A DNA stretch of 64,000 nucleotides from Herbaspirillum rubrisubalbicans (GTDB taxonomy: Bacteria > Pseudomonadota > Gammaproteobacteria > Burkholderiales > Burkholderiaceae_D): NCBI RefSeq assembly GCF_003719195.1, contig NZ_CP024996.1:1984001-2048000 (forward strand), written 5' to 3'. Of the stretch, positions 46,720 to 55,710 are shown piece by piece; the first letter of the stretch is position 1; each line of letters starts with the position of its first letter. Position numbers and translations under genes: made by a program. Below the pieces are notes generated by a model. The model searched no databases and was not told where the DNA came from. It saw only the letters and a program-made list of their open reading frames with translations.

Positions 46720-47314
46720 CGTCGTCTTGTTCGCCATTCTCTTGCTCGGCTGCTTCACCCTTGGCCAGGGCGGCTTGGGTCTGCAACTGCTTGAGGATCT
46801 GGAAGATTTCGCGGTAGGCCTTGGGCGGCTTGTTTTCCGCCTGCTCCTTGCGGGCATTGCGGATCAGCGTGCGCATGTGCTGCACGTCGACTTCAGGATG
46901 GCGATTGAGCAATTCGGTCAGTGCCTGGTCGTCGGCCAGCAGTTTTTCGCGGCGGCGTTCCAGGGCGTGCATGGCGGCGGTTTCGGCCTTGGAGGCGCCG
47001 TGCCAGCTGTCGATGGTCTTCTGGATGATGGCCAGTTCGTCAGGTTCCAGCGTGCGCATCTTCTTGCCCACGTATTGCATCTGGCGGCGACGGCCTTCGT
47101 GATCCTTGATCTGCTGGCATTCGAGGATGGCATCGCGCACGTCTTCGGGCATGGGCACGCGCTTGACGCGGTCGCGCGGCTCGTTGACCAGTGATTCGCC
47201 CAGCTTTTGCAGGGCATCCATCTCGCGCTTGAGTTGGGACTTGGAGGGGCGGTCGTATTCCTGTTCGAATTCGCTGGATTGGAATCCGACAGCGCCGCGG
47301 TTGGCATTGGGCAT
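46709..47314 (-). CDS. yjgA: Ribosome biogenesis factor YjgA/DarP
   Basis: Protein of 201 aa of the DUF615 family. E. coli YjgA (DarP) helps assembly of the 50S subunit around its peptidyl-transferase centre. Features: a basic N-terminal helix (RPSKSQLKREMDALQKLGESLV), long charged helices, and DELAIIQKTIDSWHGAS; the C-terminal tail is Glu/Asp-rich (EQENGEQDDDER). It is divergent from pmbA with 76 bp between, an arrangement conserved in many proteobacteria. Confidence 0.93.
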   Translation of the reverse strand: MPNANRGAVGFQSSEFEQEYDRPSKSQLKREMDALQKLGESLVNEPRDRVKRVPMPEDVRDAILECQQIKDHEGRRRQMQYVGKKMRTLEPDELAIIQKTIDSWHGASKAETAAMHALERRREKLLADDQALTELLNRHPEVDVQHMRTLIRNARKEQAENKPPKAYREIFQILKQLQTQAALAKGEAAEQENGEQDDDER

Positions 47315-47390
47315 ATCGTGACTTCGAGAAATAAAGCTTAACGACTGCTATGATAACCCCTTTTACCCGCATTTCAGAGAAAACAGGCTC

Positions 47391-48755
47391 ATGAGCGAAA
47401 CCCCATTCACGCACAGTCAAGACCAGTTGAAGCAGTTGGCACAGGATGTGCTGCGTTATGCCCGGGACAAGGGCGCCTCGGACGCCGCCGTCGATATCAG
47501 CGAAGGCAGCGGTCTGTCGGTAGCGGTGCGCAAGGGAAAGATCGAAACCATCGAGCAGAACAAGGACAAGGGCATCGGCGTTACCGTCTTCCTCGGAGAA
47601 GGCCGCCAGGTGCGGCGCGGCAACGCCAGCACCTCGGACTTTTCGCAGCAGGCCCTGAAGGAAACGGTGGAAGCCGCCTACAACATCGCCCGCTTCACCT
47701 CCATCGATGACTGCGCCGGCCTGCCCGAGGCCGAGATGCTGGAGATGGCCCCGCGCGACCTCAAACTGTTTTCGCCATGGAACATTTCCGCCGAAGAAGC
47801 TGTGGCGCTGGCCCAACGCTGCGAAACCGCCGCACTGGAAACCGATGCGCGCATCAGCAATAGCGAAGGCGCCGGTGTCTATGTGCAACACTCGCATTTT
47901 ATCGCGGCCAACAGCCGGGGTTTCATGGGCGGCTATCCCTTCTCGCGCCACACCATCTCGGTGGCCCCGATTGCCGGCAAGGGCGCGGCGATGCAGCGCG
48001 ACGACTGGTATTCCTCCAAGCGCGATCCGAAGAAACTGGCCCGGCCCGAAGCCATCGGCCGCTATGCCGCCGAACGCGCACTGGCGCGCCTGAACGCCCG
48101 CAAGCTCAGTACCCGCAAGTGTCCGGTTCTGTTCGAAGCGCCGCTGGCCGCTGGACTGTTGGGGGCTTTCGTGCAAGCCGTCTCGGGTGGGGCGCTGTAC
48201 CGCAAGTCGACCTTCCTGCTCGATTCGCTGGGGCAGCAGGTGTTTCCCGAGCACATCCAGATCCTGGAAGACCCGCACGTCATCGGCGGGGTCGGCTCGG
48301 CGCCCTTCGATGAAGAGGGGGTGCGCACCGTCAAGCGCGAGGTGGTCAAGGATGGCGTGGTGCAGGGCTATTTCCTGTCCACCTATTCGGCCCGCAAGCT
48401 GGGGATGCAGACCACCGGCAACTCCGGTGGCTCGCACAACCTGACGCTGACCTCGGAACTGACCACCCGCGCCGATACCTTCAAGGGCATGTTGAAGAAG
48501 ATGGGCACGGGTCTGCTGGTGACCGAGCTGATGGGGCAGGGCGTGAACTACGTCACCGGCGACTATTCGCGAGGCGCCTCGGGTTACTGGGTCGAGAATG
48601 GCGTGATCCAGTATCCGGTGGAAGAAATCACCATCGCCGGCAACATGAAGGAAATGCTGCGCCAGATCGTGGCCGTGGGTAACGACACGCTCATCCGCGG
48701 CTCCAAGGAAACCGGCTCCATCCTGCTGGAAAACATGACCATCGCTGGCGACTGA
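47391..48755 (+). CDS. pmbA: Metalloprotease subunit PmbA/TldE
   Basis: Protein of 454 aa, the PmbA (TldE) partner of TldD in the heterodimeric protease that processes microcin B17 and degrades CcdA in E. coli. Family marks: DISEGSGLSVAVRKGKIETIEQNKDKGIGVTV at the N-terminus, ISNSEGAGV, and the C-terminal GQGVNYVTGDYSRGASGYWVENG. The zinc-binding HExxxH sits in TldD, and no such motif is seen here, as expected. Cytoplasmic. A strong hairpin follows the stop. Confidence 0.94.
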   Translation: MSETPFTHSQDQLKQLAQDVLRYARDKGASDAAVDISEGSGLSVAVRKGKIETIEQNKDKGIGVTVFLGEGRQVRRGNASTSDFSQQALKETVEAAYNIARFTSIDDCAGLPEAEMLEMAPRDLKLFSPWNISAEEAVALAQRCETAALETDARISNSEGAGVYVQHSHFIAANSRGFMGGYPFSRHTISVAPIAGKGAAMQRDDWYSSKRDPKKLARPEAIGRYAAERALARLNARKLSTRKCPVLFEAPLAAGLLGAFVQAVSGGALYRKSTFLLDSLGQQVFPEHIQILEDPHVIGGVGSAPFDEEGVRTVKREVVKDGVVQGYFLSTYSARKLGMQTTGNSGGSHNLTLTSELTTRADTFKGMLKKMGTGLLVTELMGQGVNYVTGDYSRGASGYWVENGVIQYPVEEITIAGNMKEMLRQIVAVGNDTLIRGSKETGSILLENMTIAGD

Positions 48756-48768
48756 GCCTGCGGCAGAC

Positions 48769-48800
48769 CGCCATGGCCGTGCGCCTGCACGGCCATGGCG
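48769..48800 (+). terminator. Strong hairpin after pmbA
   Basis: Perfect 13-base arms CGCCATGGCCGTG (48769-48781) and CACGGCCATGGCG (48788-48800), loop of six. Only a weak T stretch follows, so it may terminate transcription partly or protect the 3' end. Confidence 0.55.
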
Positions 48801-48958
48801 TTACCCAGGCCGGCGTCGTCTCCTTCGAGGCAAGCCATGGACGATATCCCCATCCGGCGCGGCTATCTGCCAGGCGTCATCGGGCAAGCCGGCCCGCACA
48901 GCGCTAGAATGGTGGATTGGCGCAAGCGCGCAATTTCCTGACATCCATTCCTCGCAAC

Positions 48959-50557
48959 ATGGCCTTACACACCGACGCCGCCCACTCCAGCGGTCAAGTC
49001 CTGCCGTTCCGCGAATCCCTGCTGGCGACGCTGGGCATCTGTTTCGTCATCATGCTGGTGGCCCTGGACCAGACCATCGTGGGCACGGCGCTGCCCACCA
49101 TCGTGGCCGAGCTCAAGGGCTTCGAGCTCTACGCCTGGGTCGCCACCGCCTACCTGCTGACCTCGGTGATCACCGTGCCCATCTTCGGGCGGCTGGGCGA
49201 CTACTTCGGTCGCAAGCCCTTCGTGATCGCTTCCATCATCGTCTTCGTGGGCGCCTCGGCCTTGTGCGGCATGGCCAACAGCATGTTGTTCCTGGTGCTG
49301 GCGCGCGGCTTGCAGGGCATCGGCGGCGGGATGCTGGTGGGAACCTGTTTTGCTTCCATTGCCGATCTGTTTCCTGATCCGCGGGTGCGGCTGCGCTGGC
49401 AGGTCATCCTGTCGGCGTCCTTCGGTATTGCCACTGCCGTAGGCCCGTCGCTGGGTGGCTTCCTGACCGAGGGACTGGGCTGGCGCTGGGTGTTCTACTG
49501 CAACCTGCCCATCGGCGTGATTTCCCTGTTCTTCGTCTGGCGCTTCGTGCCGCATATCCGTCACATGCACCATGCCGGCAAGATGCGTCTGGACTGGCCT
49601 GGTGCGCTATTGATCTCGCTCTCGCTGGGCAGTCTGCAGTTGCTGGTGGAGCTCTTGCCCAAGCGCGGCATCACGGGGGGCATGATGGCCTTGCTGGCGG
49701 TCTCGGTGGCGGCCTTCTATGCGCTGTGGAAGTGGGAGCAGCGCGCCGCACAAGCCATCCTGCCCTTCGAGATGCTGCGTGACCGTGCCCTGGCAAGCCT
49801 GTTCCTGCTGTCGGTGCTGGCGGGCTTTGCCATGTTTTCGCTGCTGATGTATGCGCCACTGCTGTTCCAGGGCGGCTTTGGCCTGAGCCCGCGGGAAGCA
49901 GGGCTGTTGATTACGCCGCTGGTGGCCTGTATCACCGTGGCCAGCATCGTCAATGGGCGCATCATCACGCGCATTCCCAATCCCAACCTGATGATGAATC
50001 TGGGCTTTGCCTTGATCGCCGCTTCCTGCCTGGGCGTGGTGCTGAGCGATCGCAACACCGGCAATGGCTTCCTGCTCGCGGTCATGCTGGCCGGCGGCTT
50101 CGGGCTGGGGCTGGTGCTGCCCAACCTGACCGTGTTTGCCCAGCAGGCTGCTGCGCGCGAGCACCTGGGCATTGCCACCGCCTTGCTGCAATCGCTGCGC
50201 ATGATTGGCGGGATGCTGGGCACCGCAGTGACCGGCACGCTGGTCAGTCAGATGTATGGGGCGGGTGTGCAGAAGGCGCTGGAGAGCGATCACGCGGCTC
50301 AGTGGCTCAAGGAATTCAGTGACCCTGAAGTGCTGGTCAATCACGACATCCAATCGGTCCTGCTGGCGCGCCTGATGCAGGCCGGGCACGACGGTTCGGC
50401 CTTGCTGGAGGCCGCGCGCGAGGCACTGGTGGGGGCCATCCACATGGGGATCGCCATTGCCATCGTGGCTGCGCTGGTGGGGCTGTGGATGGTGGGCCGG
50501 GTACCGCCCATCCGCTTCGACCAGGACCAGAAGGTGGATCCGGTGATGTCGGAATGA
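48959..50557 (+). CDS. DHA2-family MFS drug exporter
   Basis: Inner-membrane proton-coupled exporter of 532 aa with about 14 helices, EmrB type. Motif A-like sequence GRLGDYFGRKPF, the LDQTIVGTALPTIVAEL segment after TM1, and ARGLQGIGGGMLVG with motif C-like glycines in TM5 (GPSLGGFLTEGLGWRW). Start at 48959 (MALHTDAAHSSG). No adaptor or TetR gene is adjacent, so it works alone or with a distant partner. The IS element starts 32 bp after its stop. Confidence 0.92.
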   Translation: MALHTDAAHSSGQVLPFRESLLATLGICFVIMLVALDQTIVGTALPTIVAELKGFELYAWVATAYLLTSVITVPIFGRLGDYFGRKPFVIASIIVFVGASALCGMANSMLFLVLARGLQGIGGGMLVGTCFASIADLFPDPRVRLRWQVILSASFGIATAVGPSLGGFLTEGLGWRWVFYCNLPIGVISLFFVWRFVPHIRHMHHAGKMRLDWPGALLISLSLGSLQLLVELLPKRGITGGMMALLAVSVAAFYALWKWEQRAAQAILPFEMLRDRALASLFLLSVLAGFAMFSLLMYAPLLFQGGFGLSPREAGLLITPLVACITVASIVNGRIITRIPNPNLMMNLGFALIAASCLGVVLSDRNTGNGFLLAVMLAGGFGLGLVLPNLTVFAQQAAAREHLGIATALLQSLRMIGGMLGTAVTGTLVSQMYGAGVQKALESDHAAQWLKEFSDPEVLVNHDIQSVLLARLMQAGHDGSALLEAAREALVGAIHMGIAIAIVAALVGLWMVGRVPPIRFDQDQKVDPVMSE

Positions 50558-50589
50558 GCGTGCGGTAACGGCGCTGACCTGACCTGGAG

Positions 50590-50622
50590 AACGGACTGTC
50601 AGCAGTCCGTCAGATTGATGAC
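50590..50622. repeat. Left terminal repeat of the IS
   Basis: Starts AACGGACTG and contains arms ACGGACTG (50591-50598) / CAGTCCGT (50603-50610) with loop TCAG, then CAGATTGATGAC. Confidence 0.9.
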
Positions 50623-50650
50623 AAAGCCTTGGCGAAAGCCAAGGCTTTGT
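50621..50650 (+). terminator. Hairpin inside the left IS end
   Basis: Perfect 13-base arms ACAAAGCCTTGGC (50621-50633) / GCCAAGGCTTTGT (50638-50650), GAAA tetraloop, followed by TGTTTAAT. It probably blocks outside transcription from entering the transposase gene. Confidence 0.7.
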
Positions 50651-50663
50651 TGTTTAATCGGTC

Positions 50664-52130
50664 ATGCTCAAAAAACCGACAGCCGCCCAGCACGAGTTAG
50701 AGATGGTGACCATCGAGATGCTCGTGCCCAAGGACCACCTGCTGCGCAAGATCGACGCGGCGGTGGATTTCGAGTTCATCCGAGAGAAGGTGGCGCATCT
50801 GTATTGCGCCGACAATGGCCGCCCGGCACTGGACCCGGTGGTACTCTTCAAGCTCTTGTTCATCGGTTACCTCTTCGGTATCCGCAGCGAGCGCCAGCTC
50901 ATCCGCGAGGTCCAGGTCAATGTGGCCTATCGCTGGTTTGCCGGATTCCGTCTGACCGACAAGGTACCGGACTCATCCACCTTCTCCCAGAACCGGCGCC
51001 GCCGCTTCATTGATACCACCGTCTATCAAGAGATCTTCGACGAGATCGTGCGCCAGGCCATTGGACGCGGCATGGTCGATGGCCGTGTGCTCTACAGCGA
51101 CAGCACCCACCTCAAGGCCAACGCCAACAAGAACAAGTTCGACTACGTTCAAGTTACCCAGACCCCCTCGGCCTATCTGGCCGAACTGGATGCCGCTGTG
51201 GATATCGACCGTGCCGAGCATGGCAAGAAACCGCTCAAGCGTGACGACGATGATGAGCCGCCCACCAAAGAGATCAAGGTCAGTCGCACCGATCCCGAGA
51301 GCGGCTACATGGTGCGCGACGACAAGCCCAAGGGCTTCTTCTACCTGGATCACCGCACCGTCGATGCCAAGCATTCCATCATTACCGATACCCATGTCAC
51401 GCCCGCCTCAGTCCATGACAGTCAGCCTTATCTGGCACGCCTGGATCGTCAGCGCCAGACGTTCGGATTTGATGTACAGGCCGTTGGCCTGGATGCGGGC
51501 TACTTCACACCGGCCGTCTGCCAGGGACTGGAGAATCGCGAGATCAGCGGCGTGATGGGCTACCGCACACCCAACCACAAGCCGGGGACATTCTTTAAAC
51601 GGGCGTATGAGTACGATGCCTACCGTGACGAATACATCTGCCCGCAGGGTCAACCCTTGCGCTACAGCACGACCAATCGACTGGGGTATCGGGAATACAA
51701 ATCCAACCCTGAGCAATGCCGAGGCTGCAAGGTACGCGAGCAATGCACCAATAGCGCCAATGCGGTCAAGGTGGTGACGCGCCATGTGTGGGAGCGTTCC
51801 AAGGAGAAGGTGGATGATCGGCGTCGTACCGAATGGGGCAAGCGCATCTATGCCCGACGCAAGGAAACGGTAGAACGCAGCTTCGCCGACGCCAAGCAAT
51901 TGCACGGACATCGTTATGCCCGTATGCGGGGATTGCGCAAGGTCGCCGAGCAGTGCTTGTTGGCGGCGGCGGCCCAGAACATGAAGAAGATTGCCCTGTT
52001 GGTGGCGCGCTTGCGCGCGCTTTTACACGGTTTGAGCGCCTCTGCCAGCGTACAAAAGTGGCTACAGCGAAAAATGCGCGCCTTGCTTGGCTTCTGCGCC
52101 ATCGACCATCTGCAAATTACCTGCGCCTGA
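50664..52130 (+). CDS. IS1182-family transposase
   Basis: Transposase of 488 aa, intact. The N-terminal DUF772 domain (VPKDHLLRKIDAAVDFEFIREKV through LLFIGYLFGIRSERQLIREVQ) is followed by a DDE region (SDSTHLKANANKNK; DAGYFTPAVCQGL) and a C-terminal zinc-ribbon-like part (CPQGQPL, CRGCKVREQC) with a final Arg/Leu-rich tail (ERSFADAKQLHGHRYARMRGL). It acts on the 33-bp ends of the element. The ATG at 50664 lies 13 bp after the internal hairpin. Confidence 0.95.
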   Translation: MLKKPTAAQHELEMVTIEMLVPKDHLLRKIDAAVDFEFIREKVAHLYCADNGRPALDPVVLFKLLFIGYLFGIRSERQLIREVQVNVAYRWFAGFRLTDKVPDSSTFSQNRRRRFIDTTVYQEIFDEIVRQAIGRGMVDGRVLYSDSTHLKANANKNKFDYVQVTQTPSAYLAELDAAVDIDRAEHGKKPLKRDDDDEPPTKEIKVSRTDPESGYMVRDDKPKGFFYLDHRTVDAKHSIITDTHVTPASVHDSQPYLARLDRQRQTFGFDVQAVGLDAGYFTPAVCQGLENREISGVMGYRTPNHKPGTFFKRAYEYDAYRDEYICPQGQPLRYSTTNRLGYREYKSNPEQCRGCKVREQCTNSANAVKVVTRHVWERSKEKVDDRRRTEWGKRIYARRKETVERSFADAKQLHGHRYARMRGLRKVAEQCLLAAAAQNMKKIALLVARLRALLHGLSASASVQKWLQRKMRALLGFCAIDHLQITCA

Positions 52131-52137
52131 AAAACAA

Positions 52138-52163
52138 AACCCCGTGTTCGAAAACACGGGGTT
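52138..52163. terminator. Hairpin inside the right IS end
   Basis: Eleven-base arms AACCCCGTGTT (52138-52148) / AACACGGGGTT (52153-52163), loop CGAA, right behind the transposase stop. Confidence 0.7.
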
Positions 52164-52164
52164 C

Positions 52165-52197
52165 GTCATCAACCTGACGGACTGTCAGCAGTCCGTT
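52165..52197. repeat. Right terminal repeat of the IS
   Basis: Contains ACGGACTG (52177-52184) TCAG CAGTCCGT (52189-52196), the same 20-mer as the left end in the same orientation, preceded by GTCATCAACCTG (52165-52176). With the T-run that follows (from 52197) it also has the shape of an intrinsic terminator. Confidence 0.9.
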
Positions 52198-52200
52198 TTT

Positions 52201-53700
52201 TTATGCCTGCTCGGCCCGGTCGTTTTTCTTCACCACCGCATAACGTTGCAGCGTGCGCTCGCGCGCCAGGGCATGATCGACGATGGGACGGGGATAGTTC
52301 TGCCCCAGCACCACGCCGGCTGCCAGACGTTCTTCGGGTGTGGCGCTCCAGGGCGCGTGGATGCGCTTGTCGGAAAGTTTCGCCAGTTGCGGCAGGTAGC
52401 GGCGGATGAACTTGCCCTGCGGGTCGAACTTCTCCGACTGCGTGACGGGATTGAAGATACGGAAGTAGGGCTGGGCATCGCAGCCCGAGGAGGAGGCCCA
52501 CTGCCAGCCGCCATTGTTGGCGGCCAGGTCGAAGTCGTTGAGATGCCGCGCAAAATATTGTTCACCCCAGCGCCAGTCGATGCCCAGGTCCTTGGTCAGG
52601 AAGCTGGCCACTACCATACGCAGGCGGTTGTGCATGTAGCCGCTCTGGTTGATCTGCGCCATGGCGGCATCGACCAGCGGATAGCCGGTGCGGCCTTCGC
52701 ACCAGGCGGCAAACAGTGCCTCGGCCTGTGGGCCTTGCTCCCACTGGATGGCGCCATACTCGGGCTTGAAGGCCTGTTCGGTCACGCGCGGGTGATGGTG
52801 CAGGATCATGAAATAGAAATCCCGCCAGATCAGCTCCGACAGCCACACGGCCGCACCCGCCGCACCCTGGTTGTTCTGCATGAGATACAGCGCCGCACCT
52901 GCCAGCGCGCGGATGGAAACGGTACCGAACCGCAGATGCACCGACAGGTAGGAAGGACCCTTCACTGCAGGGAAATCGCGCGCCGTCCCATAGGCCCCGA
53001 TACGGCCCAGGAAGTCCGTCAGCAAGGCCTGCGCACCGGACATGCCGGTAGAAATCTTCAGTTCATGCAAATTGCTGGGGGCAAAGCCCAGTTGCGCGTG
53101 CGAGGGTAGGGCATGGTCAACCTCGCCGGGCGGGGCGGCCAGGGCCTTGAGGTAGTTCTCGACCGGATAGGGCTTCAGGTAGAACGCGCCATCGGCAGCG
53201 GTCAGCTTGGCCATCCAGGCATTCTTGTAGGGCGTGAAGACCGAAAAGGGCTTGGCCGATTGGGTCAGTACTTCATCTTTCTCGAAGATCACCTGGTCCT
53301 TGTAGCTCAACATTTGCGCGCCTTGTCGTTGCAGCGAGCGCGCCACGGCGGCGTCGCGTTCGATGGCCAGTGGTTCGTAGTCGGTATTGATGAAGACGGC
53401 CTGCGCTTGCAGTTTGGCGGCCAGCTCAGGGATCTGCCGGATGGCCGATCCATGCAGCACGATCAATCCGCCTCCGGCTTGACGCAACGTGCCATCCAGC
53501 TCGGCCACGCTGGCCAGCAGGAAGTCGATGCGTCTATCCTGCTGTACACCCTCGGCCTTGAGTGCATCGAGGATGTCGGTGTCGAAGACGAACACGCACC
53601 ACACCTGCCGGCTCTGCCTGAGCGCGTGGTAGAGGGCGGCGTGGTCGTTCGTGCGGAGATCGCGGCGGAACCAGACCAGGGACTTGTCGAATTGGGGCAT
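52201..53700 (-). CDS. phrB: Deoxyribodipyrimidine photolyase
   Basis: Class I CPD photolyase of 499 aa, repairing pyrimidine dimers with blue light. The N-terminal Rossmann antenna domain begins SLVWFRRDLRTNDHAAL; the C-terminal FAD domain has WLSELIWRDFYFMILHHHP, GRTGYPLVDAAMAQINQSGYMHNRLRM and DWRWGEQYFARHLNDFDLAANNGGWQWASSSGCDAQPYFRIFNP, including the Trp chain region. Start at 53700 (MPQFDKSL). The stop lies 4 bp from the IS end, but the last codons look natural, so the gene appears intact. Confidence 0.94.
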   Translation of the reverse strand: MPQFDKSLVWFRRDLRTNDHAALYHALRQSRQVWCVFVFDTDILDALKAEGVQQDRRIDFLLASVAELDGTLRQAGGGLIVLHGSAIRQIPELAAKLQAQAVFINTDYEPLAIERDAAVARSLQRQGAQMLSYKDQVIFEKDEVLTQSAKPFSVFTPYKNAWMAKLTAADGAFYLKPYPVENYLKALAAPPGEVDHALPSHAQLGFAPSNLHELKISTGMSGAQALLTDFLGRIGAYGTARDFPAVKGPSYLSVHLRFGTVSIRALAGAALYLMQNNQGAAGAAVWLSELIWRDFYFMILHHHPRVTEQAFKPEYGAIQWEQGPQAEALFAAWCEGRTGYPLVDAAMAQINQSGYMHNRLRMVVASFLTKDLGIDWRWGEQYFARHLNDFDLAANNGGWQWASSSGCDAQPYFRIFNPVTQSEKFDPQGKFIRRYLPQLAKLSDKRIHAPWSATPEERLAAGVVLGQNYPRPIVDHALARERTLQRYAVVKKNDRAEQA

Positions 53701-53818
53701 GAAATGCACGGGCTAGGATGGGCGGGGCGCGCAGGAAAGTCCGTGCGCGAACTTGGCTACTAATGGCTAGCGATTGGTGGAATGATAAAAGATTTCCGCT
53801 TGTTTGATGCGGGGCAAC

Positions 53819-53845
53819 TCAAGGCCACGAATGCGGGGTCGATAA
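53819..53845 (+). promoter_or_regulatory. Candidate sigma-28 (FliA) promoter upstream of the chemoreceptor gene
   Basis: TCAAG (53819-53823), 14 bases, then GTCGATAA (53838-53845), one base off GCCGATAA. Motility and chemotaxis genes often use such promoters. Start codon about 75 bp downstream. Confidence 0.55.
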
Positions 53846-53923
53846 TGACTTATCCTGACAAAGGAGGAGGGAGGGCCTGCTCCGATCGGGGCGGTGTCCT
53901 ATACAACGGGAATGGGGATGCAA

Positions 53924-55465
53924 ATGAAAAACATGACGATAGGCACCCGCTTGGGGTTGGGCTTTGCCACGATTCTGGCGCTCATGGCGATGATCACGGG
54001 TATCGGAGTGTGGCGCCTGCAGGAAGTCAGCAAACTCAATGACGCCATGGTCAATGATGCGCTGGTCAAGGAAAGACTGGTCAATACCTTCTATAAATCC
54101 ATCGAAGTCAACATCGGTCGCATCGTGGCGGCGGCCAAGAACCCGGACGTAGAGCAGCAGAAGTTCTACAAGCAGCAGATCATGTCCGTCATCAGCAAGA
54201 ACAATGAGCTGGTCAAGCGCATGGACGAACTGTTCACCGATGAGGCTGGTCGCGCAGCGCTCAACGCCATCAATGAGCGTCGCAAGTCGGTGCTGGAGGC
54301 CAACACCGAGGTGTTCAAGGAAAAGGATGCTGGCAATGAACAGGCCGCACGCAAGGTGGTCGATGAAAAATTGCTGCCTAGCACACAGCTCTACATAGTG
54401 GCGATCGAAAAGCTGGCATCGATGCAGGCCGAACGCATCCAGATCCTGACGGCGCAAATCGATGACCTGTTCCAGACCGCGCGCAAGGTCATGATAGGGC
54501 TGGGCCTGGTAGCGCTCTTGCTGGGAGTGATCCTGGCCTGGTCCATCACGCGTTCCATCACTGCGCCGCTGCACAAGGCAGTGGAGGTGGCCAGCCGTGT
54601 CGCCAAGGGGCAGTTGGACAACAGCATCGAGGTGCGCGGCGGCGATGAGACAGGTCAGTTGATGCTTGCGCTCAAGGACATGAATGAGAAGTTGGTGGGC
54701 ATCGTCAGTCGGGTGCGCCAGGGTACCGACACCATTGCCACGGCGTCTACCGAGATCGCCAGTGGCAACCTGGACTTGTCTGATCGCACCGAGCAGCAAG
54801 CCAGTTCGCTGGAAGAAACCGCATCAGCCATGGAGGAACTGACCTCCACCGTGAAGCAGAATGCCGACAATGCGCGCCAGGCCAACCAGTTGGCCAACTC
54901 GGCCTCCGAGGTGGCGGTGCAGGGTGGTTCGGTCGTCTCCGAAGTGGTGGCGACGATGGGGTCGATCAATGCTTCCTCGCGCAAGATCGTGGACATCATC
55001 GCAGTCATCGATGGCATCGCTTTCCAGACCAACATCCTGGCCTTGAATGCCGCCGTCGAAGCGGCGCGCGCGGGCGAGCAGGGGCGAGGCTTTGCCGTGG
55101 TGGCCTCGGAAGTGCGTACTCTGGCTCAGCGCTCGGCCAGCGCCGCCAAGGAAATCAAGGAATTGATTGGTGATTCGGTGGGCAAGGTGGAAGCCGGCAG
55201 CAAGCTGGTGGAGCAGGCCGGTGCGACCATGGATGAAGTGGTCGCCAGCGTACGCCGCGTGACCGACATCGTGGCCGAGATCAGTTCGGCCTCACAGGAA
55301 CAGAGCGACGGCATCGAACAGGTCAACCAGGCCATCAATCTCATGGATGAAGCGACCCAGCAGAATGCGGCGCTGGTGGAGCAGGCCGCTGCCGCGGCGC
55401 GGCAGATGCAGGAACAAGCGGCGAGCTTGAGCGAGACGGTGAGCGTGTTCCGCTTGCAGGGATAA
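53924..55465 (+). CDS. Methyl-accepting chemotaxis protein
   Basis: Transmembrane chemoreceptor of 513 aa. TM1 ([21 protein letters not shown]), a periplasmic 4HB-type ligand domain of about 145 residues, TM2 ([21 protein letters not shown]), a HAMP domain, and the conserved signalling tip ([47 protein letters not shown]). No NWETF-type CheR/CheB docking end is present; it finishes SVFRLQG. I chose the ATG at 53924 because GGGGA lies 6 bases before it; earlier in-frame starts at 53912 and 53894 are possible. The ligand is unknown. Confidence 0.92.
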   Translation: MKNMTIGTRLGLGFATILALMAMITGIGVWRLQEVSKLNDAMVNDALVKERLVNTFYKSIEVNIGRIVAAAKNPDVEQQKFYKQQIMSVISKNNELVKRMDELFTDEAGRAALNAINERRKSVLEANTEVFKEKDAGNEQAARKVVDEKLLPSTQLYIVAIEKLASMQAERIQILTAQIDDLFQTARKVMIGLGLVALLLGVILAWSITRSITAPLHKAVEVASRVAKGQLDNSIEVRGGDETGQLMLALKDMNEKLVGIVSRVRQGTDTIATASTEIASGNLDLSDRTEQQASSLEETASAMEELTSTVKQNADNARQANQLANSASEVAVQGGSVVSEVVATMGSINASSRKIVDIIAVIDGIAFQTNILALNAAVEAARAGEQGRGFAVVASEVRTLAQRSASAAKEIKELIGDSVGKVEAGSKLVEQAGATMDEVVASVRRVTDIVAEISSASQEQSDGIEQVNQAINLMDEATQQNAALVEQAAAAARQMQEQAASLSETVSVFRLQG

Positions 55466-55474
55466 AAATGGACG

Positions 55475-55554
55475 GCAAAGCGCGCAGGCGCTTTGCTCGT
55501 GGCACCAAAACACAAAAGGCCGACTGACTTTCGTCAATCGACCTTTTTGTTTTG
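55475..55554. repeat. Duplicated terminator-like unit, copy A
   Basis: Contains hairpin GCAAAGCG/CGCTTTGC and hairpin AAGGCCGACTGAC/GTCAATCGACCTT, then TTTTTGTTTTG. About 95% identical to copy B (55629-55710). It may terminate the chemoreceptor gene. Confidence 0.85.
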
Positions 55555-55578
55555 CTGCGCACTGAGGCACTCGGTCAC
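55553..55578 (-). pseudogene. Possible decayed 3' end of a second tRNA-Leu
   Basis: Aligned to the intact tRNA-Leu 3' end (55709-55734), 19 of 26 bases match, covering CCA (here GCA), the acceptor 3' strand and part of the T arm (CGAGT, CCTC). It stands in the same place relative to copy A of the flanking repeat as the tRNA does to copy B. Confidence 0.4.
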
Positions 55579-55593
55579 GTCCCGCGACCCCGT

Positions 55594-55615
55594 CCGGCCT
55601 TACAAGGCCGGACTT
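55594..55615. terminator. Hairpin between the two repeat copies
   Basis: Arms GTCCGGCCTT and AAGGCCGGAC around AC, followed on the plus strand by TTTCTCG. Its function is unclear; it could add to termination after the chemoreceptor. Confidence 0.4.
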
Positions 55616-55628
55616 TCTCGTCCCTCCC

Positions 55629-55710
55629 GCAAAGCGCGCAGGCGCTTTGCTCGTGCGCCCCAAAACACAAAAGGCCGACTGACTTGCGTCAATCGACCTT
55701 TTTTGTTTTG
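55629..55710 (-). terminator. Duplicated terminator-like unit, copy B, behind tRNA-Leu
   Basis: On the minus strand, right after the tRNA 3' end: stem AAGGTCGATTGAC / GTCAGTCGGCCTT with loop GCAA and G-T pairs, then TTTTGTGTTTT. A second hairpin GCAAAGCG/CGCTTTGC follows. It probably terminates tRNA transcription. Confidence 0.75.

Larger units (their letters stand above)
50590..52197. mobile_element. Intact IS1182-family insertion sequence
   Basis: About 1.6 kb. It contains one full transposase gene and 33-bp terminal repeats (50590-50622 and 52165-52197) that match as inverted repeats except for the central bases. Each end contains ACGGACTG/CAGTCCGT arms around TCAG and is thus itself a hairpin. 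Another hairpin lies just inside each end. I see no target-site duplication. It lies between the convergent DHA2 exporter and photolyase genes and disrupts neither. Confidence 0.92.

Noticed and set aside
50590..52197. IS element as evidence for a larger composite transposon or island
   Set aside because: Only one copy is in the window, no duplication of target bases is visible, and flanking genes are ordinary chromosomal ones.
52201..53700. Photolyase gene truncated by the IS
   Set aside because: The C-terminal FAD-domain motifs are complete and the stop codon lies outside the element.
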